DNA of 64,000 bases from Albifimbria verrucaria (GCA_020081605.1 JAHREC010000049.1:1984001-2048000); one strand, 5' to 3'; counted from the stretch's first letter, positions 49,991 through 62,430 are shown. Made by a program: numbers and translations. Notes: generated by a model from the letters alone, not told the origin.

Positions 49991-52900
49991 ATGAGCGAAA
50001 AACGAGAGGTGGACAACGCCTCCTCGAGCTCGCACGACCCCGAGAAGTCCAAGCCGGACCAGGACCACATCGTGCACCACAGCGATGCCGTTGTGACCCC
50101 AGTGTATCTGAGGTCACCGAGGTCGAGCGGCGGCCAGAGAGGACCGCCAACTTCAAGGACTATCTTGTATGTGACTCCAGCTTGGTGACTTACACACCCG
50201 ATCCACAAGGCTTACCAGCGCTGGCAGCGCGTCTTTTCCTATGCGAAGAAATGGGACTTTTTCGCCTACGCCGTTGGCGTCTTGGCCTCCATCGGCGCAG
50301 GCATCACCTTGCCTTTGATGAACGTCGTGTTCGGTATGGCTTCCTTTATCGCCACGCTTCTTTCTCGCTAACGACGCGCCCGTAGGCCAGTTCGTTGGCA
50401 ACTTTAGTGATTTCACCACCCCGGAGCTCTTGAAGAATCTAAAAGGAGTTCCAGAAGACGTTGGATAAGTTGGCGTAAGTGTCGCGCGCATTCTTCTTAA
50501 TCCGTGGACATGACGCTAACAGGCTGGGAAGACTCTACATGTTTGCTCTCTTCCTTGGCCGGTTAGGACTCAATTATATCAACAAGGTACGTCGAAAAGA
50601 CAGCGTTTAACCCGAAAGACCTAACATCGATGCGCCCGTATAGTTTGCCTTTAGAATGATTGGCATCAGGCTGTCGTCTGCCATTCGACTTCACTACCTC
50701 GAGCATCTCCTGGCACAGAGCGTCCATGTCCTGGATTCGATGCCTCCGGGATACGCTACCAGCACCATCACATCAACCAGCAACACCTTGCAGTTGGGTA
50801 TCTCCGAGAAGCTCGGAGTCTTCGTAGAGTATTCCGCCACGATCATTGCCGCCATCGTCATCGCCTTCACCTACAGCTGGGAGCTTACCTTGGTAACTTC
50901 CTCATGTATCTTCTTCATCGCCCTGTCAATTTCCATCTTACTGCCTTTGATCGTCAAGGGACACGCCGGCGTGTCAAAGGTGAGGACATCTTCGTCTGGA
51001 CTATGCAAGATCACCTGTATTAATGATGTGACTTAGGCCGAAGCCAAGTCGTCAGCTATCGCGAGCGAGACTCTGGCTAGTATCCGAATCATCTCCGCTT
51101 GCGGCGCTGAATCTCGCGTTACGAACAAGTACGCCGCGCATGTCGAAGAGGCCGCGGTCTGGGCGCGTTTCATGTCGCCCTTCATGGCTATACAGTTTGG
51201 ATTGGTGGTATGTACTATACCTACTGCATCTGATACTAATATCGAGCATGATACTAATCTTTCCAGTTCTTTGGCGCTTTCGGTGCCTTTGCCCTGGCGT
51301 TCTGGTACGGGGCTAAGATCTTCGTCGCCGGCAGGCTGGATAGCGTCGGTACAATTACTATGTAAGCCTGAAACCGAAAAGCCCGGAGGTACTTCCATTC
51401 ACTAATTGTCACCAGTGTCTTGATGTCGGTTATGATGACCGTGTTCTCTCTAGAACGCACGTCCACCCCCTGTTGGCTGTTAGCAAGGCGATGGTAGCTG
51501 CTTGCCAATTTTTCACAGTTATCGATGCTCCTCTGCCGGACAAGGGCCACCTCAAGGAACCCGACGTCACGGCCACGGAAGATATCGTCTTGGAGAAGGT
51601 CACTTTTGCTTATCCCAGTCGACCTCATGTAAAGATCCTTGATGAGCTGGATCTCCGGCTCGAAGCTGGAAAGATTACTGCCATTGTTGGACCTTCAGGC
51701 TCTGGTAAGAGCACAGTCGTAGGTCTCATCGAGCGGTGGTACACCCTTCAGAAGCAATACGTGATCGAAAAAGCAGTTGAGGAGAAAAAGAAAAAGCCAA
51801 AGATGCCCTGGAGCAAGAAGAGTGACGAGGAAAGTGAAGAAGAAGAAGAGACTAAGAACGAGCCCGAAGAGACTGGTCCACCCATCAAGCTCAGTGGCAG
51901 TATTTCCACTTGCGGCCACTCTCTGAATGATATTGATTTGAAGTGGTGGCGTTCAGAGATCGGCCTTGTTCAACAGGAACCTTTCCTTTTCAACGACACT
52001 ATCTATGCCAACGTGGCTTATGGTCTTGTCGGCTCGCAATGGGAGGATGAACCTGAAGAGAAGAAGAGGGAGTTGGTCAAGGAGGCCTGCAAGGAGAGTT
52101 TTGCCGATGAATTCATTGACAAACTTCCTACGGTTCGTAATGCCAAACGGTATCTTTGGTACGTTACTGACGAATAACTAGGGTTATGACACATTGGTTG
52201 GTGACAGCGGCGCCAAACTCTCCGGTGGACAGCGTCAGCGAATTGCTATCGCCCGATCGATTGTACGAAAGCCAAAGATTTTGATCCTCGATGAAGCAAC
52301 AAGCGCAATTGACGTTCGCGGTGAGCGAATTGTGCAAGCTGCCCTGGACCGTGTTGCCAAGAACCGTACTACTATAACCATTGCCCACCGACTGTCCACC
52401 ATTAAGAAGGCTGATAGGATTGTTGTCTTGAAGAAAGGAAAAGTCGTCGAGAGCGGCAACCATGAAAGTCTTATTGCTAAGGAAGGAGGTGTTTATGCAG
52501 CTCTTGTCGCAGCACAGGCCTTGTCACTGGGTGAGCCCAATGCCGCAGCTGATGAAAACATCGAGGAGAATGGCGAGCACGAAGATGCTCTAACACGGGA
52601 GAAGAGCCGGGCGATATCTGAGTTGGAAGCTGCAGCCGAAACCCAGGGACTGAAACAGCGAGGTCTCTTCAACAGTTTTGGGCGCCTCTTCTACGAGTCC
52701 AAGGATTACTGGTTTCTGATGGTGCTCACTGTATTCTTTGCTGCCTGCGCTGGTGCTGCTATCCCGATTCAAGCTTGGCTCTTCGCCAAGGTCATTGATC
52801 TTTTCAAGTACGCAGCACAACCCGAGAAGCTCCTAGACGAAGCCGAGTTTTGGGGTCTGATGTGGGCTATGCTCGCTATCGGCGTCGGCGTCGCCTACTT

Positions 52901-54588
52901 TGGCGCATTCTTCTTCTCAACCCAAATGGCTAGTCGGATTCGCGCCAGATATCAAAAGGTTTACTTCGATGCTATTCTACACCAAAAGATTTCTTTCTTC
53001 GATGACGAAGAACATTCGCACGGGACCATGACATCTCGGGCCAGCGGCGACCCGCAACAACTCGAGGAACTTATGGGCGCGAACATGGCAACCGTTTATG
53101 TTGCTATATTTAGTGTCAGTGGTGCTATCGCCATCGCCTTCGCCTTTGGATGGAAGTTGGCCTTGGTCGCTTGCTGCGTTGTCATGCCTATCAGCTTGGT
53201 CACCTCATTCTGGCGTTTCAGGTACGAGATTCAGTTTGAGAAGATGAACAACGAGGTTTTCGCGGAGAGTTCCAAGTTTGCTTCTGAATCCATCGGTGCA
53301 TTCAGAACCGTCACAGCTTTGACGCTTGAAGGCCCTATCTGCAATCGGTTCGAGAAGCTGTGCCACGGACATGTTATCTCTGCCTACAAGAAGGCCAGAT
53401 GGGTGAGCCTTTTCTTTGGCTTCTCTGACAGCGTAACCATGGCCTGCCAAGCGCTTATTTTCTTCTACGGTGGCCGTCTTCTGTTAAGTGGCGAGTACCA
53501 GCTTGTCAACTTCTTCGTTTGTTTCATGGCGGTTATGAACGCAGGTGAATCTGCCGGCCAAAGTCTGAGCTTCGGGCCAAATGCTGCACAGGCTACGGCT
53601 GCAGCCAACCGTATCCTTCAAATGAGAGAAACTCGCACCAGGGAGGGCCGAGAGGAGTCAGAGAACATCCCTGAGTCCGAAGGTGGCATGAAGATTGAGC
53701 TGGAGAATGTTCACTTCAAGTACCCTACTCGCGACGTGCCTGTCTTTAAGGGACTTAACTTGACTATCGAGAAGGGCCAATTTGCTGCCCTGGTTGGTGC
53801 GTCTGGTTGCGGCAAGACCAGTATCATCTCGTTATTAGAGAGGTAAGGCGGGTTCCGCACCTTATTCTTGAAAACCATGACTAACATTATTGCAGATTTT
53901 ATGATCTTGACAAGGGACGAATCTTGTGCAACGGACGAGACATTAACGATGTGAACATTTACTCTTATCGCAAGAACCTCTCCCTGGTCGCTCAAGAACC
54001 AACCCTTTTCCAAGGTAAGTTGTCATCACAAGCAATCATTTGCATGCTCATTGCTGACGCATCGCTAGGCACTATCAAGGAGAACATACTACTGGGTGTC
54101 GACCCCGAAGCAATTACAGAAGAACAACTCCACCAAGTCTGCCGGGACGCATCCATCCATGATTTTATCATCTCGCTACCGGAAGGCTACAACACAAATA
54201 TCGGCTCGCGTGGTGTATCACTATCCGGCGGTCAGAAGCAACGAATCGCCATCGCCCGCGCTCTGATCCGCAACCCCAACATCCTGCTTCTTGACGAGGC
54301 CACCAGCTCTCTCGATTCCGAGAGTGAGAGGCTCGTACAGGCCGCCTTTGAGCGTGCCGGTAAGGGCCGTACCATGGTCGTCGTCGCGCACAGGTTGGCG
54401 ACGGTGCAGAACGCCGACGTCATCTTCGTCCTGGGCGATGGTCAGCTCCTGGAGCAAGGTAGCCATAATGAACTGCTCAAGAAGCGTGGAGTATACTGGC
54501 AAATGGTATGTGCACTTGTCCCGCACCTGGTTGATTTCACTTGGCTAACTATGTTAAACAGTGCCAAAGTCAAGCTCTTGACAGGTAA
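49991..54588 (+). CDS. Full-size ABC-B (P-glycoprotein/MDR type) transporter
   Basis: TMD1-NBD1-TMD2-NBD2 efflux pump of membranes, substrate unknown. Twelve exons: 49991-50166, 50228-50333, 50386-50474, 50523-50586, 50644-50979, 51037-51207, 51267-51361, 51416-52132, 52182-53842, 53896-54014, 54069-54505 and 54562-54588. NBD1 has Walker [10 protein letters not shown] (about residue 438), a charged insert (about 466-508), LSGGQRQR (about 597) and [15 protein letters not shown]2 has GASGCGKTS (about 1124), LSGGQKQR (about 1231) and [12 protein letters not shown]. Both H-loops (IAHRLST, VAHRLAT) are present. The N-terminus [20 protein letters not shown] is hydrophilic. Frame breaks are at 50097-50100, 50419-50422, 50441-50444 and 51466-51470. 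Repair gives 4002 nt, 1333 residues. Exon 2 could equally start at 50210 or 50219. It ends 200 bp from a convergent hydrolase gene. Confidence 0.93.
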
Positions 54589-54788
54589 ATGGCGTCTTAT
54601 GAATAGGGAGATTATTTTTGAATGAATGGGACAATAATGTACTACGCGGCATCTTCACTCGGATTTGTTTGGGCGGGCAGTTTAAAAGCAGAACTGTAAC
54701 GTATCTATCATCTAGTTGTAAGCGATACTACTCTATAAACATTAGTCATGAAAACTCCATTCCTTTGCTCTTAAACGTGACCCAGCCG

Positions 54789-56142
54789 CTATACATGAAT
54801 GAGATTTGGGTTTATCGAGTTGTAATTATCCAGTTTATGAAGTGCTCTGCATCCCCACTGCGCATCTAGCTCTTGTACGATCTCCTTTGAGTGTGTCATG
54901 ACGAAATCGTGACCACCTGGAAGGACCTTCCAGACGACATGATCCTTTCCACCGACGAGAGGGAGTGCAACGTCGGCGTAATCGTTGGCGTCGATGAGTT
55001 CATCGCTCCTGGCAAACAGGAATATGGTAGAGCCAGGCTTGCGTTGTGAAAGCTTCTCCCAGCTGCTATGCTGATCGACCAGCGGGGCGTGGCGGATGGA
55101 TGACATGAAGGCAGAGACAAAACCACTGTGATTGGCAACCATCCAACGGACGTACATGAGCACGCGCTGTTCCAAAGGCGTGATGGGTTCGCCGTCCGCG
55201 GGATCGGCGATTTCAGCCTCTGCGAGCTTAACGTCGACGTCAGCCTCGGCAACGGCGCGCGCCTTCTTTGACTTGGCAATGGGCTGCTGCAGGCGGCGAC
55301 CCGTAAGCTTGGAGAGAAGGACTTCGGGAACAAGGCCAGAGGTATAAATGTGGCGGGTAATGCCGAAGCTCTCGGGACGAATCAGGCCCGCCGGGGCGAG
55401 TAAGACGAGGGATGAGACAAGGTGTGGGAAGGCGTTGGCGAAGTGAACAGCGATGCCGCCACCAAGGAGTAGCCCACGAGACGGAAGGCATCGTTGCCAG
55501 TCCAGGCGATGGGGCTGGAGGCGAGGGCGAGTAGGGTTTGTGTCACATAGAGCCGAGGATCGTGAGGCAGATCACCCACACCGTCGGAGAAGCCACGACC
55601 GAAGAGGTCCTGTAAGCAGACATTGTCAGCACGATGGAAGCACCGGCGGATGGACAGGAGGGCTATCAACATACAAAGAGCATAACGCGGCAGCCACGTT
55701 TCACCAGAGCCTTTGCTATAGGCTCCAATGTCATAGACGACGTGCTGATGCCGTGAATGAAGAGGACTTTCTCGCCGTCCTCGGGGCCAAACTCGTACAC
55801 GCGAATTGAGCCATACTGAACGCATGCTTGTTAGCTGGAGCACAATCCAAGCGGCAGAGATCCCAGAACCACCCGTGTCATGTGGGATCCAATAGACAGA
55901 AAGCCTTACCGGTGTCTCAACGTCTCTCGCGCCTGGGAACTTGTTACTCTCGATTAAGCGCTCAAGCTCATCCTTGGCGGCCCGAGACAGGGCCGTGTTC
56001 CGGGGCCAGGCAAGATGGCGGGACGTCGCGGCCATAGCGAGGCCTTTGCGAGAACGAGGAAAGACGCCGTGGCAATGGCCGTGGCCGTGACGACGAATGC
56101 CGTGGTTTGCGACACCGCGGGCGATGCGGACCATGTGTCCAT
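54789..56142 (-). CDS. Membrane-anchored alpha/beta hydrolase
   Basis: Exons are 55910-56142, 55675-55815 and 54789-55609. The N-terminus MDTWSASPAVSQTTAFVVTA continues into a hydrophobic segment (FVVTATAIATASFLVLA), likely one membrane anchor. The fold follows: NKFPGARDVETPYGSIRVYE, GEKVLFIHGISTSSMTLEPI (oxyanion HG) and MLFDLFGRGFSDGVGDLPHD. The nucleophile elbow is GYSLGGG with Ser173. Candidate acid and base are in LFARSDELIDAND and LPGGHDFVMTH. Substrate cannot be told from sequence; relatives include lipases, esterases and epoxide-hydrolase-like enzymes. Breaks are at 56002-56005 and 55462-55463; the second lies inside the nucleophile elbow itself. Repair gives 1197 nt, 398 residues. 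A longer open frame starting at 56368 is an artefact that joins wrong frames. Confidence 0.88.
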
Positions 56143-56707
56143 AGCGTCGGCGTTGGCGGGGAGCTCGGAGAGCGGCCGTGGCGGTAGCGGAAATAACGTC
56201 TGAGTAGGGATCGCCTTGTGGGTTTCGTGAGGAAAGGAGAGTCGAGGGAGACCGCTTCGGGTTCGCAGAGGAGAGGAGAGGCGAGGGGGAGGCGCAGATG
56301 CAGCTTATGTTGACGGCTGGTCTTGGAGTGAGGCTGTCACATGCCAACTGGGCAGGCAGGCAGAGCAACCCTGTGACTTTGGGGGAGCAGATGGATGTTC
56401 AGGTACGTACAACGTCATCACTCGGAAGCTGTGCCTGCTCTAGTGGGGTGAGCTTTAGTGGGGTGGGGAGGACCATGGTTTGGGGGACGCACCCCTGTAT
56501 TCTTTTGGAGTTTCACGAATTGCCGTAGCCCAGAGGACCGATACAGCACCTTGACTTGCACTTGAGTTCATGACATCTCAATGAATTCGAATGTTTTGCT
56601 GCAGAACTAAACAATTGGGTATCCAGGAAAATCAAACGTACAGCCCCGGTATCATGGACCGGTCTTACACTTGCCTGCGCAAGAAATGCCCCTCTACCGC
56701 TCAAATG
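56143..56707. other. Intergenic, hydrolase 5' / regulator 3'
   Basis: Upstream region of the hydrolase and 3' flank of the dual zinc-finger regulator. No gene is seen. Confidence 0.6.
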
Positions 56708-59674
56708 CTAACCTAAGCCAACCGCCCACGCTGCTTGGCCCAGCTGCTTTATCAGATGGCATAGATTTTCCACCATGGGAGGCACCGAATCCGGCCCTCT
56801 GGCACTGTTCATGCGCAATATCTCCTCGGCAACCCCCATGCAGGCCCGTGGATCCTGTAACGACGCCTCTGCAGTCGCATCTCTCGTGGACGGCCCACGT
56901 ATGACTGGCCGCCCCTGACCAGAATTTATGAAACTCTGCATAGAAGCCGTATCAGTTCCGTCAATGTAGATACGCCTAGGGTCGTATTGACCCTGTGGTG
57001 GTCGTTGCCTAGTGGCTCGTATCACCACGCCGTACGTCCATAAAGCAAGCGATGCATGGTGCACCGCAACCGCGTAGAAGTCCTTGAGATGTCCCGTCGG
57101 GAAGCATTTGGCATACCGTAGAACTTGACCTGCGTACCACACAGCTGCCCGAGCTTCAGCGCTCGCTGCCCACTGCTGCAGCACAGGATACACCCGTCGT
57201 GCCTGCGCCTCCCTTCTTTGCCCGCGAAGAGCTGTAGATCGTCCAGGGATACATGGAGATTCATCGAGAGAAGATTGAGAATAGTATGCTCTTGTGCCGT
57301 CATGTCTGGGAGTTCCGATACAATTGACTGGAAAGTTCCCAAGTCTCTGACGAGTTCGTCATGGCGTGAACTTAGGAGACTAGCTGCCGCACCTCCCGAA
57401 TTGTTCGTGTAAGACCGCCACCGGCGAACCGCGCTAAGCTGTCGATACTCTAATATCAACGCCCAGTATCCATGGAGAAAGATGGATATGGAGAACTGCA
57501 CGTCAAGGCGTGATTGGTTCTGCGTGAGAAGATGCATGTTGTCGAAGAGGTCTCCAATCGAGGGACATCTTTTAGCTTGCTTCGAGTTAAGATTGAGCCA
57601 TATTCGTTTCCACTCTCCAGCTGACTTGGCAAACCACAGTTCTTTTGCCTCGGGAGCGGCAGCGTCAGCTCGGAATAGGACATCGACGTGTGTGTCAACG
57701 TCGTCATGGATGTCTGTGAGTCTCGCAGATAGCAATGAAAGACCAAACTGGACGCCGTTAGTTATACATAAATATCGGAATTGCACAAAACTATACCGTT
57801 TCCAATGTTCACGCTCACTCCATGCTCGCCATTTCCCTTCCAAAATAGGACCGTCATCCGAGTCGTTGACTGTAATGATATCGTAGGAAGATCGTTGGAA
57901 TTTGCGGCGATAGCGCATCATCTATTTGGTGTGAGCGATCTATGAGACTAACAAAATTGAAGAGTCAAAACCAACCGTGACTGGTATTTGGAGATGACAC
58001 TCCGCAATCTCCATCTTCCGCCGGTTTCCGCTCCACAGAGCTATGTCTTGTACTAGCACCAAGGACTGCACAAGACCGGAATCCTCTATAGCAGTATTCT
58101 TCTTTTCAAACTATAATAGAGTCAGTAGCTAGTCTATGCAAGGGTTTCCGAATTCCTCACTCTGTCTGGTATCGATACGCCTGTAGATAACGTGAGCTAA
58201 ATTTTCCACAACAACATCGCATGTGTTCTTGAACTTACGGACAGCCTCTTGCAGAGCAAGTCCAAACTTGCGGAGAGTTGGGACTGGCATGAGAACAGCG
58301 CCAGCTGCTGCTGCCGTGGCAATCCATTCTGGCCACTGCGTATGAAGATGGAAAGTGGGAAAATGTATCCATTCTGATACCTGGCATGCATGGGATGCGA
58401 GGAATACGTGGACCATCATGTCCATGAGGTCAACGGTTGGAAACGATGATGAAACGCGGTCCAAAGTAGAATTTTGGCGGCAAGTTCCCAGGACAATAGC
58501 CAACACCTGATCTCGTGCAGACTGCTCCAACTTCTCTTTAACAACCCTTTCAAGGGGTAAGCACTTGCATGAAGTTGTGCGTTGGCAACATCGACTGATG
58601 GAAGAGGTAGATTTCCTTGCTCTCTATAGCCGCTGTCGTGGATTTTTGGATCCCATCGCCATGGCGAATTCGTCCATACCCTGACCAGACTCTGGCGCAT
58701 TTGGGAGAGGTCAACAGGCTGTTCGGTCCCTGGACCAACGTCCTGCGCAGCAGGCACCATTTCAGTGAAGCCATCTATACTCCAATTGCCAAGAAGACCA
58801 AAATCCATGTCGGTTAAATCCATGTTGGCATTGTTGCCGAAGTCCAGCACAGCTAAGCCTTGAGACTCAAGGGACTTGGCTGGAGCCAATGGTTGTTCGT
58901 AGAGAACATCGCGCAGAAAATCGTGAAAGGCCGAGGTGTTTGCATCGACAGCAACATTGGGCCGTTCGAACGATGTGTTTTCCATGCCTATGTCACATGT
59001 TAGTCTCACCCACCGACGGAAACAGAGAATGTGCTGAGAAAACTGACCTTGCGCAATGGCCGTGTCAGGAGTAGTTACTTGACTCCCTGATGTCTTGGAG
59101 GCATAGGATTCGCATAGGAATCAGTGACAACACTGGAACCCCAGGTGTTTGGTGGCTCAGCCAGAGTGGATACAGATCTATCGTGAGACTCTGGAGAGGA
59201 CGAGTCTGGGGAAGTGTGCGAATGTGTGGCGGAGGTAGAGGCGGGAGGGTTCGCAGGATGCTGAGGAAGATGCAGCGCGGTACTGGAGCCGGCCTCGGAG
59301 ACACAAGGGAGGTTCCGGTTCACACAGCGTTTACAAGGCTTCGTGTCGTCACACTTGACACGGGCGGCGGCGCAGGACCGGCAGGCCTGCGAAACACGAC
59401 CTGCAGCAGGAGACGATGCGAGACGTCTGCGCTTAGTGGGCGAATCATTCTCGTGGTTCGCGACGTGACGACGTAAAAGATCCTTGCGGGCGAAAGATTT
59501 CTGGCAGATTTCGCAACTAAAGCGGCGACCTAGCGTATGGGTCTGAACATGGCGCACCAGATGCTCGGGTCGCGAGTAAGAGCGGCCGCAGTCACGGCAG
59601 GCGTAGAGATTCTTGCCATTATGGCTGAGCTGCGAGTTGTTGGCAGCGGCCTGAGAGGACTCATCCGAGTTCAT
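56708..59674 (-). CDS. Dual C2H2 + Zn2Cys6 transcription factor (RegA-like)
   Basis: Five exons: 59048-59674, 58239-58987, 58161-58180 (20 nt), 57976-58110 and 56708-57921. Two C2H2 fingers (Cys26/29-His42/46 and Cys54/57-His70/74) are followed by a KRRR basic patch. A perfect Zn2Cys6 cluster has Cys98, 101, 108, 114, 117 and 124. The rest is a fungal-specific transcription-factor middle region (WTNSPWRWDP, LVLVQDIALWSGNRRKMEIA, WKRYSFVQFRYLCITNGVQF, PSIGDLFDNMHLLTQNQSRL). Breaks are at 59100-59101, 58554-58557 and 57211-57213. Repair gives 2748 nt, 915 residues. Splicing of the 20-nt exon gives QEAVRVSIPDRFEKKNTAIE, the expected family wording. The frame is open upstream of the Met chosen but has no further ATG. 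It lies between an alpha/beta hydrolase and a dehydrogenase that it might control. Confidence 0.9.
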
Positions 59675-61522
59675 TGCGATGGACGCAGGAGGGTGAGAGT
59701 CGGCTTGGGCCGGGTAAACCGGAGCTTGTGGATCACGAGGCTCGGAGCTTGTAGTCGCAGCGTGGCCGGTGTGCGAAGTAGCAGCACCAACAGCAGGCGG
59801 AGCAGGATGGTATGTTTGCCCAGAAGCCGGACGAGGGGGCCAAGGATGTGGGAGAGGGACGGGCCGGTCATTGCCAAGAACGATCCGCTGGCAGCTCAAG
59901 GATGAGAATGTTCAAGAGATGGGCGGGTGCCAGTCGACGGCACCTTGCAGATGGCTGGCGGCATTCGAGAGAGGGAGAGAGCAACCCCGAGATAGGCTTG
60001 AGAAGTGGCTTTGGATCCAGAATGGTTATATCTGCGAGGCAGAAACAGAGAAAGGAATTGCTTTATGAGACTGCGCCAAGTAATGGGAGAAGGTGAAATA
60101 TGAAGTTGAAATACACCAGGCCCAGGAGACTAGCGCACAGTGTCACGGATCAGATAACTAGGTAGTTAACAGAAGGGAAAAGAATGAAAAGCCAATTGAT
60201 TGATGGATCTCAGGGCTGGCAGTTGGTGCGGCGCCCCTACCATCCACTGTAACCCAGGCCCCTGTACCGTCCTAGAACACCCCGACTACAGAGTACACTA
60301 CACCACCTTAAGCTTCAACAGATACCCGCACCTCACTACCTAACTCAGGTACTAACCCCGCTATTGCATGGCCCTGTATCAAGCGATGGGTACGGTGATG
60401 AGTTTTTGCAGGCACTAGTGACGCGGTGTCGTTACGTATGCACACCTGGCTGTGAAATTTAGTGAGAGCCTCTTCCCCGTCCTATTTCATTCCTCTTCTC
60501 CTCTGTCACGCTCCTAAACCCATCTGAGCCTCTCCGCCGATCTGCCGCGACGAAGATATTGCACCAACGCTAGCGCTTTACCTGGCTGGCAATAGTCTCG
60601 TCGCAGACCCTTGTTGCAAGGCCGTTATGGAATGGGTTGGTTCCTTCACGATCCTGGGCCCGGGCCTGTCGTTTTCAGCTCCAGAAAGGCGCTCAAGGCT
60701 GTTTCTGATATTTTAGCATTGACACACACGTAAGCATCACAGACACCTCTCACGAACCTAACCCAGCACTAGAGATATCGTGGGAAAGAGAAACTTGTTG
60801 CTGCGAAACCGGTCAAGCGCCTGCTAGTGTCACTATGCCGGCCAGCCGCCCCAGCCAACGCCACGTCCCGACTTGAGCTTGAGCATCGTGCAAGCCATGA
60901 CTAGGCCCAGGCCTTGTTTTTTTCTTTTTTCTTCTTCTCCTTTCTGTGCAGAGAACGTTACAGCTCTTCTTTTGTCAAACATGCTCGCTTCATCTGAAGG
61001 CTGTCAAGCAAGCTGCTTGCTCACGAGAGAGAACATCACGCCACCATCCAGCCATGAGGCGGGCCGTAGCGCACAGGAGGAGAAGGCCCGAAGACGGCGC
61101 ATCACCTAGAGCAACATTTCCTTATCCATCGGGGAGTGGTCCGACGCCGGCCTCGTCATATAGGATGGCTTAGCCTTTACTTATAGAAATATGCTAATAT
61201 ATCGACGTCAGCCTCGACGTGGCGCCTCCTTTTCTCTTCTCGCTCGCCCGTTCCTTCTCCTAAAGGGGGTCATTGATTCCTCAAGGGGCAGAGATTGATC
61301 CTCCAGTCGTAGCTACTACAGGCTCTACGCAAGACGTATCCGTTGAGCACATTCACCGGTCATGTGAGACACGGGTCCAGGCAATGATAAGCGTGAGTAG
61401 ACCAGCTACAGCAAATACCTCGGCATTATCTGCTACGGGGATATGAACTTGATCAAATCTGAGCTTAAGGGGTAAATCATTTCTGATCCTACGTGTTCTC
61501 AGGGGTAGGGGCAGGTCGGTTA
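59675..61522. other. Intergenic, regulator 5' / dehydrogenase 3'
   Basis: Promoter and probable 5' leader of the dual zinc-finger regulator; the far part is the 3' flank of the dehydrogenase gene. No supported gene. Confidence 0.55.
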
Positions 61523-62430
61523 CTATAACGCAATCCCAGCATCGATGATGGCATTGGCCCCAGTAACAGTCTTTGACTTGACGAAACATAGAACTTGCTC
61601 GGCAACGTCTTCGACGGTGGGTAGACGATTTAGTCTTGTGCTTTGTCTTACTTCCTCCTGCTTCTCTCTGGAGAACTGAAGCCCCCAATCCTTTATAATG
61701 CCATGATGTCAACACAATGTTGGGGGTGTCCGGCATGAAAGTTCTTACCGTGAGTAGCAGACCTGGGGACACGCAATTCACACGAATCCTGGGGCCAGCA
61801 GCTACGGCGAGCCCTTTGATTAGGTGAATTTGCGCGGCCTTGGTGACGGAATATGCCTAGGCGACACAAGTCAGTCCAGTGGGAAATGAAAGCAGAATCC
61901 ACTCTTGGGCGGCATCGGCAACTGATGGGGACATACCAGCGAGCTCCCGTGACCTTGACCCCGGCCAAAGACGCGGTAGTGACGAAGACCCCTTCTGTCT
62001 TGTCTAGATGGGGCTTTGAAGCATCCATTAAGAATAGATGAGACTTGACATTCATGTTGAAACATCGATCCCAGTCATCTTCAACAAGATTGTCCTTCAA
62101 ATCGTTGATATTTCTCAGCCTAGTCCATCCAGCATTGGAGAAGACTACGTCAAGGCGTCCCATGGCAGAGACAGTATCATCCACCAACTTGGTCAGCTCT
62201 GCTCGTACCTCCATGTTGGCGCGGAGAGCAATGAAGTTGTTCTTGCTCTGCGGCAACGGGGAAATGCCGTGCAGCTCTTCCACCAGTTTCTCTGCTCTCT
62301 CTGGATTGGAGTTATAGTTCACCACAACCCGCATGCCGTTTTGGCTGAACAGGCGAGCCGTGGCAGCACCCACTCCAGCGCTCCCGCCGGTTACAAGAGC
62401 AACGAGCGGTGGTGAGGTGTTGAATTCCAT
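61523..62430 (-). CDS. Short-chain dehydrogenase/reductase, classical type
   Basis: NAD(P)-dependent oxidoreductase with a Rossmann fold. Exons are 61937-62430, 61749-61856 and 61523-61690, with donors GTATGT and GTAAGA. Motifs: TGGSAGVG at residues 14-21 (cofactor), VVFSNAGWTRL (structural NAG), Ser154 in TTASLAG and Tyr167-x3-Lys171 in AYSVTKAAQIHLIKGLAVAA, then IRVNCVSPGLLLT. The end TGANAIIDAGIAL is typical. The spacing of 13 between Ser and Tyr is canonical. The basic-looking VVVNYNSNPERAEK region after the second strand suggests NADP(H) preference (inference). One break at 61946-61948 sits at the end of exon 1; an extra G restores VTGSSL-AYSVTK and gives 771 nt, 256 residues. Substrate unknown. 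It is divergent from an FAD monooxygenase about 1 kb away. Confidence 0.92.

Noticed and set aside
55382..56368. A 328-codon - strand frame over the hydrolase gene
   Set aside because: It stitches the 5' leader, intron sequence and wrong-frame exon parts. The exon model starting at 56142 matches the family throughout.
59675..59899. N-terminal extension of the dual zinc-finger regulator
   Set aside because: The frame is open but contains no ATG in frame upstream of 59674, and the sequence is Pro/Ala/Ser-rich. An additional upstream exon is possible but not visible.
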